A stretch of 64,000 bases of DNA from Bilabrum cf. latius. Lineage: Eukaryota > Bigyra: Bicosoecida > Bigyra > Bicosoecida. Location of the stretch: assembly GCA_965178125.1 (NCBI GenBank), contig OZ237742.1, positions 1,116,001 to 1,180,000 of the forward strand, written 5' to 3'. The notes beneath the pieces were generated by a model. That model was given only the letters and a program-made list of their open reading frames with translations, made no database searches and was not told the DNA's origin. Below are positions 12,301 through 23,342 of the stretch, one piece after another. How positions within the stretch are numbered: position 1 is the first letter of the stretch; the number at the start of each line of letters is the position of its first letter. Both the position numbers and the translations under genes were made by a program.

Positions 12301-13208
12301 AGAAACGCGCCCACGCTGGATACTCTGGACTTGTGCAGGCATAGCTGCTCCAACGTCACGGGACAGAACGAAATGTCCCACGGGTCATCAACGTTGATCT
12401 GCGATTTTCTCGGTGGGACCAGAGCCCCGCCTTGGCTACCGCTCGGCCTGCCGCTCGGTGGCCGACTGCTCGCCCGAGCATTTGCTCCGCCGCGCGCGAG
12501 CCCCGTGCCCGAGATCGACCTCGCGATTGAGGCTTGCTTCAGGGTGGATTCGGCCGATTTTTTACCTGGTATCTTCAGTTTTTTACTGTTTGGGTCGCCG
12601 TGGGCAGCAATCTAACCCGCAGGTCCAGGTGAGATGCGCCTTCGCTTTCGCGAGCCAAGCAGGTCACCCATGAAGAAGTCCAGGCCATCGCTGTCATCCG
12701 TGGTCCACGCAGAGCTGGACTATTGTGACACTCTAGTGGCAGACTTTGATGCGCCCATTTCGCGCATGCTGGTCTGTGCTGGTGTCCGGTCGCTGCGCTT
12801 CGATCCAGCGCCGGCTGAGGCAAGCACAGGTGCGAGTTCTCTCAGAGCAGGACCTTGGCCCACTGCCTGCAGTCCAAGCTGATTTGAACTCCTTCTTTTG
12901 TCCTGTGAGCTGCCGCGGCTTGTTGTTCGACTACCTTGAGGCTTGGAGTGGAGATTTGACGACAATCGCGACAACTTTCGCTTCTGAGGAAGCACTCCAA
13001 GGGAGGGACCAGCTTTCGGCGAACAGTCAGTTGATGCATCGGTGCTACCACCATCGGAATCACTCGCCGTATCAGCTTGTACTCGCTATTCTGCGGCTGC
13101 TCGCCTAGTCTGCAGCCGTGCTCGTCCTCGATTCCACGAAGAACCTGAGGAGGAATCGCTGTCGCTATCACTGCTACACAAGTCTACTACGTTATTTGCT
13201 GAACTCAT
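9396..13208 (-). CDS. RAD17: RAD17-like checkpoint clamp-loader ATPase
   Basis: Single exon, 1,270 aa, stop TGA. Eight in-frame UAGs: 13086, 12720, 12612, 12168, 11913, 10524, 9864 and 9591 (lowest coordinate of each). RAD17 with RFC2-5 loads the 9-1-1 clamp on damaged DNA in the nucleus. The family N-box is visible as DPWDISFCPVTLEQL followed by LHKSRVSSV (near residue 275), Walker A as GPPGTGKST (about 477) and Walker B as VLLIEDLPP (about 607), the IEDLP form being typical of RAD17. A long disordered N-terminus begins MSSANNVVDLCSSDSD. Acidic repeats DDDLLALAEAMEE and KEDLLALAEAMEA precede the ATPase core. Unlike family members of about 500-680 aa, this one is roughly twice as long. Start ATG 13208 is the first ATG after an upstream region without homology. 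Confidence 0.88.
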
Positions 13209-13322
13209 CGTCTAAATGAAGATCTAGCCGACATTGTCGGAGCTAACAGCTGCCAAACGTTGCGGTCCGTTCGTGGGACAGAATCATCGAACCTTCGGAA
13301 GTAGTTCGCTACTGCGCAAGGC

Positions 13323-13662
13323 TGATGGCGCTTATCTGGTTACGTCCGACACAGTCACTAGTAGCAATCATCCCTCATCTCGGCCACGCTTGCCCTCCGG
13401 CTCGCGTGACCGTGCTCCGTTCATCCTCGCTCTCGTCTCCTGCTCGCCTCGCCTCGTTCTCGGTATCAGTCGCACGTCGTCGTCATTCTCCTACTTCTCT
13501 CCTCCTTCCGTGGCGCTGTGGTATTGGCTGGTGTTGCCCTGGCCGCTGGGTAGGTGGATCGGACCATTCACGCCACTTTGGGGACGGCCTACCACTTGGT
13601 CAGGGAACAACACTGGGCCCCCCCTTGGTGGTTCGCCCATCGAACCGCCGCAGGGACACCCA
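13323..13662 (+). mobile_element. 340-bp direct repeat, copy A (LTR-like)
   Basis: Apparently identical to 15408-15747. It starts TG and ends CA as LTRs do. The two copies are 2,085 bp apart start to start. The flanks give no convincing target-site duplication (AAGGC versus TTGGC), so a non-autonomous LTR element is a hypothesis only. Confidence 0.7.
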
Positions 13663-14327
13663 CGCCGCCTCCGCCTAGGAGGGGCATCCACGCAAAAAGA
13701 AAAGAAGTTTTCTCGATCGAGATAGGCATGTCGACTCGCACATCCCGCACAGCCCACCACGCCCGGGGCGGTCCTGTATGCTCGTCCACTGCCCATCACA
13801 GTCGCAATCCGGCTCGCTCCTATTCAGGCAACCCTTGCCTTACCCTTCGTGAGGATCCGAGGTCCGGCTGCCGTCCACGCCTTTCGGTGTCTCTTGCAGC
13901 AAACGGGCGTCCTCGCCCGAGCGATTCGCTGTGCTGGAACGCCCCGCTCTCTCGGTGGGTGTCGCCGGTGCGACTGTCCCAAGGTCGGTCCGAGATCCAG
14001 GCTCTCCTCTCGGCTGTGCAGGTCCACCTCGTCCCCCTTCGGCTACGGAGCCATCCAACGGACGAGAGTGCCCTGTGCCTGCCGCCAGCGCTTTCCTACT
14101 TCCTTCCACAAGGTGCTCCACTATGGGGGATTTTGCGGCACGGACCACACCTATGCTTCCAGTCCCGTGGTCAAGATCAACAGGTCCTCACTTGCCACAT
14201 TGCAGTTCCACGCTGTGCCGCTACCGGGCGAATAGGGTGACGCACGCTTGGTGTGTCGCCGGTCGCCTGAAGTTCGGACTTCAGGTCCCCGACCCCTATC
14301 CGTATCCCACGCTCACATGACTCAGCC

Positions 14328-14528
14328 AGTCCCTGGCCCCCTACGCCATCCGCTTGCAAACCCGTGCTGAACAGTGAAGTACAAGCACCAGGGGTGACCA
14401 CGGAGTCACACCCTGGCTGATGACGAAGGATGGAGGCTCCCTGCCTCACCAGCAGCTCCGTGCGATCCTGGATGGCCATTCCTGCACGGTCCTACTGGCC
14501 CTGTTCCGTTGCCCTCCGCAACGACTCG
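14328..14528 (+). repeat. 201-bp internal direct repeat, copy 1
   Basis: Begins AGTCCCTGGCCCCCTACG. It recurs 300 bp downstream at 14628-14828 with only scattered substitutions, so the period is exactly 300 bp. It lies between the two 340-bp repeats. Confidence 0.9.
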
Positions 14529-14627
14529 ACGACAGCTCCGCCTAACGGAGTCAGACCCGGGTCACCGGAACCTGTTCTTGAATGATGTTTTGGTTCCCAC
14601 ATCATGGTCCCACGGGGACTCAAGCCT

Positions 14628-14828
14628 AGTCCCTGGCCCCCTACGCCATCCGCTTGCAAACCCGTGCTGAACAGTGAAGTACAAGCACCAGGGGTGACTA
14701 CGTAGTCACACCCTGGCTGATGACGAAGGGTGGAGGCTCCCTGCCTCACCGGCGGGTCCGTGCAATCCTGGATATCCATTCCTGCACGGTCCTACTGGCC
14801 CTGCTCCGTTGCCGTCCGCAACGTCTCG
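14628..14828 (+). repeat. 201-bp internal direct repeat, copy 2
   Basis: Second copy of the 14328-14528 repeat. The differences are a handful of single-base changes. Nothing coding is recognised. Confidence 0.9.
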
Positions 14829-15257
14829 GCCCTCGTCCCCGTCTGATCCTGGTCAGCTGATAATGCACAATCTGCCTCGCTATTTTGCGAGATGTGGAAG
14901 GGGTTGGTTACATAGGTAGTGGGGGCAGGGGAGAGGTTAGTTCCCATTGTTGGACCCCGCTGCGCTCGTGCTCGCTGCGTCATCGCGGGTACCTGCTACT
15001 TACTTGCTGCCTGGCCCAGACTTGGGCCACGTCCGGATAACTTCGCTATTGCTCCCAATTATCAGCCTATCGAAAGGCAGCAGTCAGGTGGCCTGACTCG
15101 TCGGTTTCCTCTAGATGGCCCGTCGTATCTCGCGCATGTCCTGCGCCCAAGTCCCACCGCGTCTGTCACGCTGGCCTCTCGCTCTCGTCCCTTCTCCCCC
15201 CCCTGCCCCCCAGGACTTCATGGGGGGAGGAGGTCTCGCATGAGAATCGAATTTTTT

Positions 15258-15407
15258 GAAATTTTTCTCTGTTCTCCTTTCTTCTCGGATTCCACTCGTG
15301 ATGCTCGCTTCTTCGCGTTCGTGGTGCGCGGATCGTATACCAGTATTGGCACGCTATCACTGGTCTTGGAGCTCTTATCCCGGAACTAGTAGTATACCAA
15401 TGGCACA
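15258..15407 (+). repeat. 150-bp dispersed repeat, copy 1
   Basis: Matches 21183-21332 almost perfectly, from GAAATTTTTCTCTG to CCAATGGCACA. It ends exactly where the second 340-bp repeat begins. The two copies therefore bracket the satellite array on both sides. Confidence 0.9.
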
Positions 15408-15747
15408 TGATGGCGCTTATCTGGTTACGTCCGACACAGTCACTAGTAGCAATCATCCCTCATCTCGGCCACGCTTGCCCTCCGGCTCGCGTGACCGTGC
15501 TCCGTTCATCCTCGCTCTCGTCTCCTGCTCGCCTCGCCTCGTTCTCGGTATCAGTCGCACGTCGTCGTCATTCTCCTACTTCTCTCCTCCTTCCGTGGCG
15601 CTGTGGTATTGGCTGGTGTTGCCCTGGCCGCTGGGTAGGTGGATCGGACCATTCACGCCACTTTGGGGACGGCCTACCACTTGGTCAGGGAACAACACTG
15701 GGCCCCCCCTTGGTGGTTCGCCCATCGAACCGCCGCAGGGACACCCA
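15408..15747 (+). mobile_element. 340-bp direct repeat, copy B (LTR-like)
   Basis: Second copy of 13323-13662. Its right flank (TTGGCCCAG) resembles the flank of the diverged third copy near 41600 (ATGGCCCAG). The true family end may therefore lie a little beyond the CA terminus, which weakens the LTR reading. Confidence 0.7.
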
Positions 15748-15935
15748 TTGGCCCAGAAATAGCCCCTGGCATTGCCAGTCCATCCATTGCTAGGAAGAGG
15801 CCCATGTAGGGTGCCAAATCCCACAGATGCAAGATGGCACCTCCACATGAATATAAAAGGATGCATATCAATAATAGAAATCAAAATCAAAATCAAGCGG
15901 GTCATGCAGTCCATTCCCCTTTTACAACAGAGCAG

Positions 15936-18900
15936 AGAATGCATGCTGGTGCAGCTCGCGCCGCTCAGTCCTCCCCGCTGACCCACGCCCAAGGCGGACA
16001 AGGTCAACGAAGGAAGCCCAGGCAGCGAGCGCCGCACAAGCAAAACCAAACAGCACAATGCAGAGATGCTGGTGCAGCTCGCGCCGCTCAGTCCTCCCCG
16101 CTGACCCACGCCCAAGGCGGACAAGGTCAACGAAGGAAGCCCAGGCAGCGGGCGCCGCACAAGCAAAACCAAACAGCACAATGCAGAGATGCTGGTGCAG
16201 CTCGCGCCGCGCAGTCCTCCCCGCTGACCCACGCCCAAGGCGGACAAGGTCAACGAAGGAAGCCCAGGCAGCGAGCGCCGCACAAGCAAAACCAAACAGC
16301 ACAAATGCAGAGATGCTGGCGCAGCTCGCGCCGCTCAGTCCTCCCCGCTGACCCACGCCCAAGGCGGACAAGGTCAACGAAGGAAGCCCAGGCAGCGGGC
16401 GCCGCACAAGCAAAACCAAACAGCACAATGCCGAGATGCTGGTGCAGCTCGCGCCGCTCAGTCCTCCCCGCTGACCCACGCCCAAGGCGGACAAGGTCAA
16501 CGAAGGAAGCCCAGGCAGCGGGCGCCGCACAAGCAAAACCAAACAGCACAATGCAGAGATGCTGGTGCAGCTCGCGCCGCTCAGTCCTCCCCGCTGACCC
16601 ACGCCCAAGGCGGACAAGGTCAACGAAGGAAGCCCAGGCAGCGAGCGCCGCACAAGCAAAACCAAACAGCACAATGCAGAGATGCTGGTGCAGCTCGCGC
16701 CGCTCAGCCCTCCCCGCTGACCCACGCCCAAGGCGGACAAGGTCAACGAAGGGAGCCCAGGCAGCGAGCGCCGCACACGCCAGCCCAAACAGCACAAATG
16801 CAGAGATGCTGGTGCAGCTCGCGCCGCTCAGTCCTCCCCGCTGACCCACGCCCAAGGCGGACAAGGTCAACGAAGGGAGACCAGGCAGCGAGCGCCGCAC
16901 AAGCAAAACCAAACAGCACAAATGCAGAGATGCTGGTGCAGCTCGCGCCGCTCAGTCCTCCCCGCTGACCCACGCCCAAGGCGGACAAGGTCAACGAAGG
17001 AAGCCCAGGCAGCGAGCGCCGCACAAGCAAAACCAAACAGCACAAATGCAGAGATGCTGGTGCAGCTCGCGCCGCTCAGTCCTCCCCGCTGACCCACGCC
17101 CAAGGCGGACAAGGTCAACGAAGGAAGCCCAGGCAGCGAGCGCCGCACAAGCAAAACCAAACAGCACAATGCAGAGATGCTGGCGCAGCTCGCGCCGCTC
17201 AGTCCTCCCCGCTGACCCACGCCCAAGGCGGACAAGGTCAACGAAGGAAGCCCAGGCAGCGGGCGCCGCACAAGCAAAACCAAACAGCACAATGCAGAGA
17301 TGCTGGTGCAGCTCGCGCCGCTCAGTCCTCCCCGCTGACCCACGCCCAAGGCGGACAAGGTCAACGAAGGAAGCCCAGGCAGCGAGCGCCGCACAAGCAA
17401 AACCAAACAGCACAATGCAGAGATGCTGGTGCAGCTCGCGCCGCTCAGTCCTCCCCGCTGACCCACGCCCAAGGCGGACAAGGTCAACGAAGGAAGCCCA
17501 GGCAGCGAGCGCCGCACAAGCAAAACCAAACAGCACAATGCAGAGATGCTGGTGCAGCTCGCGCCGCTCAGTCCTCCCCGCTGACCCACGCCCAAGGCGG
17601 ACAAGGTCAACGAAGGAAGCCCAGGCAGCGAGCGCCGCACAAGCAAAACCAAACAGCACAATGCAGAGATGCTGGTGCAGCTCGCGCCGCTCAGTCCTCC
17701 CCGCTGACCCACGCCCAAGGCGGACAAGGTCAACGAAGGAAGCCCAGGCAGCGAGCGCCGCACAAGCAAAACCAAACAGCACAATGCAGAGATGCTGGTG
17801 CAGCTCGCGCCGCTCAGTCCTCCCCGCTGACCCACGCCCAAGGCGGACAAGGTCAACGAAGGAAGCCCAGGCAGCGAGTGCCGCACAAGCCAGCCCAAAC
17901 AGCACAAATGCAGAGATGCTGGTGCAGCTCGCGCCGCTCAGTCCTCCCCGCTGACCCACGCCCAAGGCGGACAAGGTCAACGAAGGAAGCCCAGGCAGCG
18001 GGCGCCGCACAAGCAAAACCAAACAGCACAAATGCCGAGATGCTGGTGCAGCTCGCGCCGCTCAGTCCTCCCCGCTGACCCACGCCCAAGGCGGACAAGG
18101 TCAACGAAGGAAGCCCAGGCAGCGAGCGCCGCACAAGCAAAACCAAACAGCACAATGCAGAGATGCTGGTGCAGCTCGCGCCGCTCAGTCCTCCCCGCTG
18201 ACCCACGCCCAAGGCGGACAAGGTCAACGAAGGGAGACCAGGCAGCGAGCGCCACACAAGCAAAACCAGACAGCACAATGCAGAGATGCTGGTGCAGCTC
18301 GCGCCGCTCAGTCCTCCCCGCTGACCCACGCCCAAGGCGGACAAGGTCAACGAAGGAAGCCCAGGCAGCGAGCGCCGCACAAGCAAAACCAAACAGCACA
18401 AATGCAGAGATGCTGGTGCAGCTCGCGCCGCTCAGTCCTCCCCGCTGACCCACGCCCAAGGCGGACAAGGTCAACGAAGGAAGCCCAGGCAGCGAGCGCC
18501 GCACAAGCAAAACCAAACAGCACAATGCAGAGATGCTGGTGCAGCTCGCGCCGCTCAGTCCTCCCCGCTGACCCACGCCCAAGGCGGACAAGGTCAACGA
18601 AGGGAGACCAGGCAGCGAGCGCCGCACAAGCAAAACCAAACAGCACAATGCAGAGATGCTGGCGCAGCTCGCGCCGCTCAGTCCTCCCCGCTGACCCACG
18701 CCCAAGGCGGACAAGGTCAACGAAGGAAGCCCAGGCAGCGAGCGCCGCACAAGCAAAACCAAACAGCACAATGCAGAGATGCTGGTGCAGCTCGCGCCGC
18801 TCAGTCCTCCCCGCTGACCCACGCCCAAGGCGGACAAGGTCAACGAAGGAAGCCCAGGCAGCGAGCGCCGCACAAGCAAAACCAAACAGCAACAATGCAG

Positions 18901-20910
18901 AGATGCTGGTGCAGCTCGCGCCGCTCAGTCCTCCCCGCTGACCCACGCCCAAGGCGGACAAGGTCAACGAAGGGAGACCAGGCAGCGAGCGCCGCACAAG
19001 CCAGCCCAAACAGCAACAATGCAGAGATGCTGGTGCAGCTCGCGCCGCTCAGTCCTCCCCGCTGACCCACGCCCAAGGCGGACAAGGTCAACGAAGGAAG
19101 CCCAGGCAGCGGGCGCCGCACAAGCAAAACCAAACAGCACAATGCAGAGATGCTGGTGCAGCTCGCGCCGCTCAGTCCTCCCCGCTGACCCACGCCCAAG
19201 GCGGACAAGGTCAACGAAGGAAGCCCAGGCAGCGAGCGCCGCACAAGCAAAACCAAACAGCACAAATGCAGAGATGCTGGTGCAGCTCGCGCCGCTCAGT
19301 CCTCCCCGCTGACCCACGCCCAAGGCGGACAAGGTCAACGAAGGGAGCCCAGGCAGCGAGCGCCACACAAGCAAAACCAAACAGCACAAATGCAGAGATG
19401 CTGGTGCAGCTCGCGCCGCTCAGTCCTCCCCGCTGACCCACGCCCAAGGCGGACAAGGTCAACGAAGGAAGCCCAGGCAGCGAGTGCCGCACAAGCAAAA
19501 CCAAACAGCACAATGCAGAGATGCTGGTGCAGCTCGCGCCGCTCAGTCCTCCCCGCTGACCCACGCCCAAGGCGGACAAGGTCAACGAAGGAAGCCCAGG
19601 CAGCGAGCGCCGCACAAGCAAAACCAAACAGCACAAATGCAGAGATGCTGGTGCAGCTCGCGCCGCGCAGTCCTCCCCGCTGACCCACGCCCAAGGCGGA
19701 CAAGGTCAACGAAGGAAGCCCAGGCAGCGAGTACCACACAAGCCAGCCCAAACAGCAACAATGCAGAGATGCTGGTGCAGCTCGCGCCGCTCAGTCCTCC
19801 CCGCTGACCCACGCCCAAGGCGGACAAGGTCAACGAAGGAAGCCCAGGCAGCGAGCGCCGCACAAGCAAAACCAAACAGCACAAATGCAGAGATGCTGGC
19901 GCAGCTCGCGCCGCTCAGTCCTCCCCGCTGACCCACGCCCAAGGCGGACAAGGTCAACGAAGGAAGCCCAGGCAGCGAGCGCCGCACAAGCAAAACCAAA
20001 CAGCACAAATGCAGAGATGCTGGTGCAGCTCGCGCCGCTTAGTCCTCTACGCTGACCCACGCCCAAGGCGGACAAGGTCAACGAAGGAAGCCCAGGCAGC
20101 GAGCGCCGCACAAGCAAAACCAAACAGCACAATGCAGAGATGCTGGCGCAGCTCGCGCCGCTCAGTCCTCCCCGCTGACCCACGCCCAAGGCGGACAAGG
20201 TCAACGAAGGGAGACCAGGCAGCGAGCGCCGCACAAGCAAAACCAAACAGCACAAATGCAGAGATGCTGGTGCAGCTCGCGCCGCTCAGTCCTCCCCGCT
20301 GACCCACGCCCAAGGCGGACAAGGTCAACGAAGGAAGCCCAGGCAGCGAGCGCCGCACAAGCAAAACCAAACAGCACAATGCAGAGATGCTGGTGCAGCT
20401 CACGCCGCTCAGTCCTCCCCGCTGACCCACGCCCAAGGCGGACAAGGTCAACAAAGGAAGCCCAGGCAGCGAGCGCCACACAAGCAAAACCAAACAGCAC
20501 AAATGCAGAGATGCTGGTGCAGCTCGCGCCGCTCAGTCCTCCCCGCTGACCCACGCCCAAGGCGGACAAGGTCAACGAAGGAAGCCCAGGCAGCGAGCGC
20601 CGCACAAGCAAAACCAAACAGCACAAATGCAGAGATGCTGGTGCAGCTCGCGCCGCTCAGTCCTCCCCGCTGACCCACGCCCAAGGCGGACAAGGTCAAC
20701 GAAGGGAGACCAGGCAGCGGGCGCCGCACAAGCAAAACCAAACAGCACAAATGCAGAGATGCTGGCGCAGCTCGCGCCGCTCAGTCCTCCCCGCTGACCC
20801 ACGCCCAAGGCGGACAAGGTCAACGAAGGGAGCCCAGGCAGCGAGCGCCACACAAGCAAAACCAAACAGCACAATGCAGAGATGCTGGTGCAGCTCGCGC
20901 CGCTCAGTGT
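15936..20910. repeat. Satellite array, about 40 units of 123/124 bp
   Basis: Head-to-tail array; the anchor GCTGGTGCAGCTCGCGCC recurs 41 times between about 15943 and 20882 (40 full periods, mean 123.5 bp). Units are either 123 bp (CACAATG junction) or 124 bp (CACAAATG or CAACAATG junction), and these alternate irregularly. Substitutions are few and recurrent (GAAGCCC/GAGACC/GAGCCC, GAGCGCC/GGGCGCC, AAGCAAAACC/AAGCCAGCCC). The length switch changes reading frame, so the repeated Arg-rich and Leu/Cys-rich open frames in both strands are by-products. A degenerate half-unit follows to about 20983. Confidence 0.97.
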
Positions 20911-21182
20911 TTATTGCCGATCGCGAGGTCCGCGCCCAAGGAGAGAATTCTTAACGGAGGGAGACCACGCCGTGGGCGCTATTTCAACAGTATCATAATT
21001 GCAATTTTTAAGTCCCTCGGATACGGTACCACTATTACTGTTTTGCAGGCTAGCTGTCGCGTGTGTCACTTTAAGGTCTGCTTGCAGTTTGTCGCCGGCC
21101 TCTGACTTGTTTGTCCTGAGGCTTAGCTGGCATCCTGACAAGCTGGCTTAACAGTAACTCCCCATTGATTCCGGTAAGCCTC

Positions 21183-21332
21183 GAAATTTTTCTCTGTTCT
21201 CCTTTCTTCTCGGATTCCACTCGTGATGCTCGCTTCTTCGCGTTCGTGGTGCGCGGATCGTATACCAGTATTGGCACGCTATCACTGGTCTTGGAGCTCT
21301 TATCCCGGAACTAGTAGTATACCAATGGCACA
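21183..21332 (+). repeat. 150-bp dispersed repeat, copy 2
   Basis: Second copy of 15258-15407, on the far side of the satellite and 153 bp upstream of the SYS1 start codon. It does not carry the 340-bp repeat after it. Confidence 0.9.
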
Positions 21333-21432
21333 GCCAGGAAAACACAGAAACGGCTACAAGCGTGCCAATCCTTTGGAGAGCTATCTGGTCAAATCAAAAT
21401 TTGGAGCATATATCTGAGAAGAACGGAATTCG

Positions 21433-21443
21433 GGTATATATAC
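21433..21443 (+). promoter_or_regulatory. Possible TATA box of the SYS1 gene
   Basis: GGTATATATAC lies about 45 bp upstream of ATG 21485 and would imply a very short 5' UTR. It is the only strong TATA-like motif I noticed next to a start codon in the window. Confidence 0.4.
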
Positions 21444-21484
21444 ATCGAAGTGGGAGGATAATACAGCAAACACGTTGAGAATTG

Positions 21485-23167
21485 ATGGGGCGATTGTACG
21501 GCAGGGAGGGGTACCGGCCCGGCAAAATACTTGCCCAGATAGGAATCATGCAAATCCTTTACTATGGCTCACATAGCCTCGCTCTGATGCTTGCCGGTTT
21601 GCTGACGGGCACTGAGATAACGCTTGACCACATGCTTAGCTGGAAAGTTATCCGATTTAGCTCACTGCATGGAGTGATTGCAGTTGCGGCCGCCCTTGCA
21701 GCAGCAGCCGCATCGGGTTACTGGATTAGCATCGTGGTGGAGCGCGTCAAGAAGGTCGTAGATTTCACCACGACGCTGTACGCGCTGCACCTGGCAGCAG
21801 CTGCCGCGTACGACCTCTCCTTTCCCACGTCTTGGGAATGGTGGCTCGTCACAGTGGTATGCATGGTAGGAACAGCGTGGCTGGGTGACACTTTGTGCAT
21901 TTAGAACGAAATGGAAGACATATCCGTAGATGACATCCTCGAGCAGAGGAGCGGCAAGGCGGCAGGAAGCAGCCGCCGCGAGGGCGCCAAGAGAGCGGGG
22001 AGAAGGTCGTCCGGAGCCGATGGCGCAGGAAAAGGCGACAAGGAAGCGCTGCTGGACGGCCGAGGCCGACCAATGGATGCCGGTGAGCACGACGACGGCG
22101 GCGCCACGGCGGCTGTCGTGCTGCAGGACATGCTGCTATCACCCAGTGCCAGTGCCAGTGCCAGTGCCAGTGCCGGGCAGTCCGTGGGATCCTCTCGTGG
22201 AAGGGAGCCCTCTGTGACGGAGGCCCCTCTGCTCACCGCGGCGGCGCTAGTCGCCCGGGAACAAGGGGGTGTCCGCGGGGGGCCGGGTGCGTCTCGGGGA
22301 GTGGGCGGCAAGGGTCACTCTGGCAGTTACTCCAGCGAAGGGGGTGTTGCGGTCCGTAGGACCAATTCTCGGGCAAGGAGAAACTCTATTGAGCCATCGT
22401 AGCCAGGGAACAACGGAGGAACCGCCATGAACGGCGCGGCGGTTGTAGCGGCCGGCTCCCGTCGCCGCGCCCGCTCCCCTCCGGTGCACAGCAGCCCGCT
22501 CAGCTCTGGCAGCGGGGCTGGTATCGGCTCCGGATCCTCAATGGTTGCGGTTTCGTTGTTCCCCAGGTCCCCCGCCTCCCTGCGGAAGGCGGTGGAGGAG
22601 GGCGCGCCGATGCTGCCGCCGCTGGGCCCGCCCGCCGCCGCGTCCGATGTGACGAGTGCGTCGCCAAGCGGGTCAGCTGCAGCTGCGCACGATTTGGGTG
22701 TGTCGGGGCTGCGCAGAGCACCGCCCCAGTCCCCCCGCACGGGGGTCGGGTCCGGTTCCGGGGCGCGGTCTCTCCTCCACGGCCGTCTTCGCGCCGGTGA
22801 TTGGACGGGTTCCGCAAGCCCGGTGATGGTGCGCGGCGCGTCCACCGGGTCCTCGCAGTCGGGATCTCCGAAGGGGCACCAGGGTGCCGCAATGCGCGGC
22901 GCCCGCGGGGGTGTTCCGCAAGGATCCGTGCTCGCCCACCTTCGGACCCCCACGCAGATGCATCCCAGGCGGCAGCTTCATCCCCCGCCCAGCATGAATG
23001 GGGGTGAGCAGGACGGAATCGGTGGTAGGGACATGGCTGGCACCGCGGTCGCGATTCGCTTCAGCCCAGGCGACGCTCGACGGCGGGACGGCGGCGGCGA
23101 GGGCCCGGGCAGTGCGGCGCTGCTGCCATCGTCTGCAGGGCTGGCGAGCCGGAAGCAGAGGCGATGA
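21485..23167 (+). CDS. SYS1: SYS1-like Golgi membrane protein with long extra tail
   Basis: Single exon, 560 aa, stop TGA; UAGs at 21902 and 22400. The first 140 residues are a clear SYS1 homologue: ILAQIGIMQILYYGS, TLDHMLSW, VVERVKKVVDFTTTLYALH, FPTSWEWWLVTVV and LGDTLCI, with four TM helices. SYS1 recruits the Arl3/ARFRP1 GTPase to the Golgi. The first UAG falls right after LGDTLCI, at the usual Arg/Gln position before the conserved N/RELK-type end (here NEMEDISV). Family members stop about 15 residues later, but here about 400 residues of Ser/Gly/Ala/Arg-rich sequence follow, including a (SA)n run. Start ATG 21485 gives the family-like short N-terminus. A fusion with a downstream unrelated ORF is possible; no intron is needed to reach the TGA. 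Confidence 0.88.
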
Positions 23168-23342
23168 TGGGGTACTACTTCCGCGTTGTTGTCATTTAAG
23201 CATGCAATCTGGCTAGTTCGGTTGCGTTTCTGTTGATAGATTCGGAATCCAGATTTTGGTTTGAAATCACACGGTACAAACTCGATTTGCACGGTTTGGC
23301 GATCCCCACAATTGTGGTTCACTTCTTGTTGGAAATTGCAGA

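Larger units (their letters stand above)
13209..21484. other. 8.3-kb gene-free repeat region
   Basis: The longest gap in the window, between the divergent RAD17 and SYS1 genes. It contains dispersed direct repeats, an internal duplication and a long satellite, listed separately. I found no reverse transcriptase, integrase or transposase motif in any frame, with UAG read either way. The 1.7 kb between the 340-bp repeats shows no conserved protein. Confidence 0.75.

Noticed and set aside
13323-15747. Complete LTR retrotransposon
   Set aside because: No gag/pol motifs, no clear target-site duplication or primer-binding site, and copy B and the third copy share sequence past the CA end.
15936-20910. 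Long open frames with Arg- and Leu/Cys-rich repeats inside the satellite
   Set aside because: Unit lengths of 123 and 124 bp alternate, shifting frame irregularly; open frames exist on both strands. They are by-products of a repeat free of stops.
15936-20910. CRISPR array
   Set aside because: No unique spacers: the whole unit repeats, with units of 123/124 bp, in a eukaryotic context.
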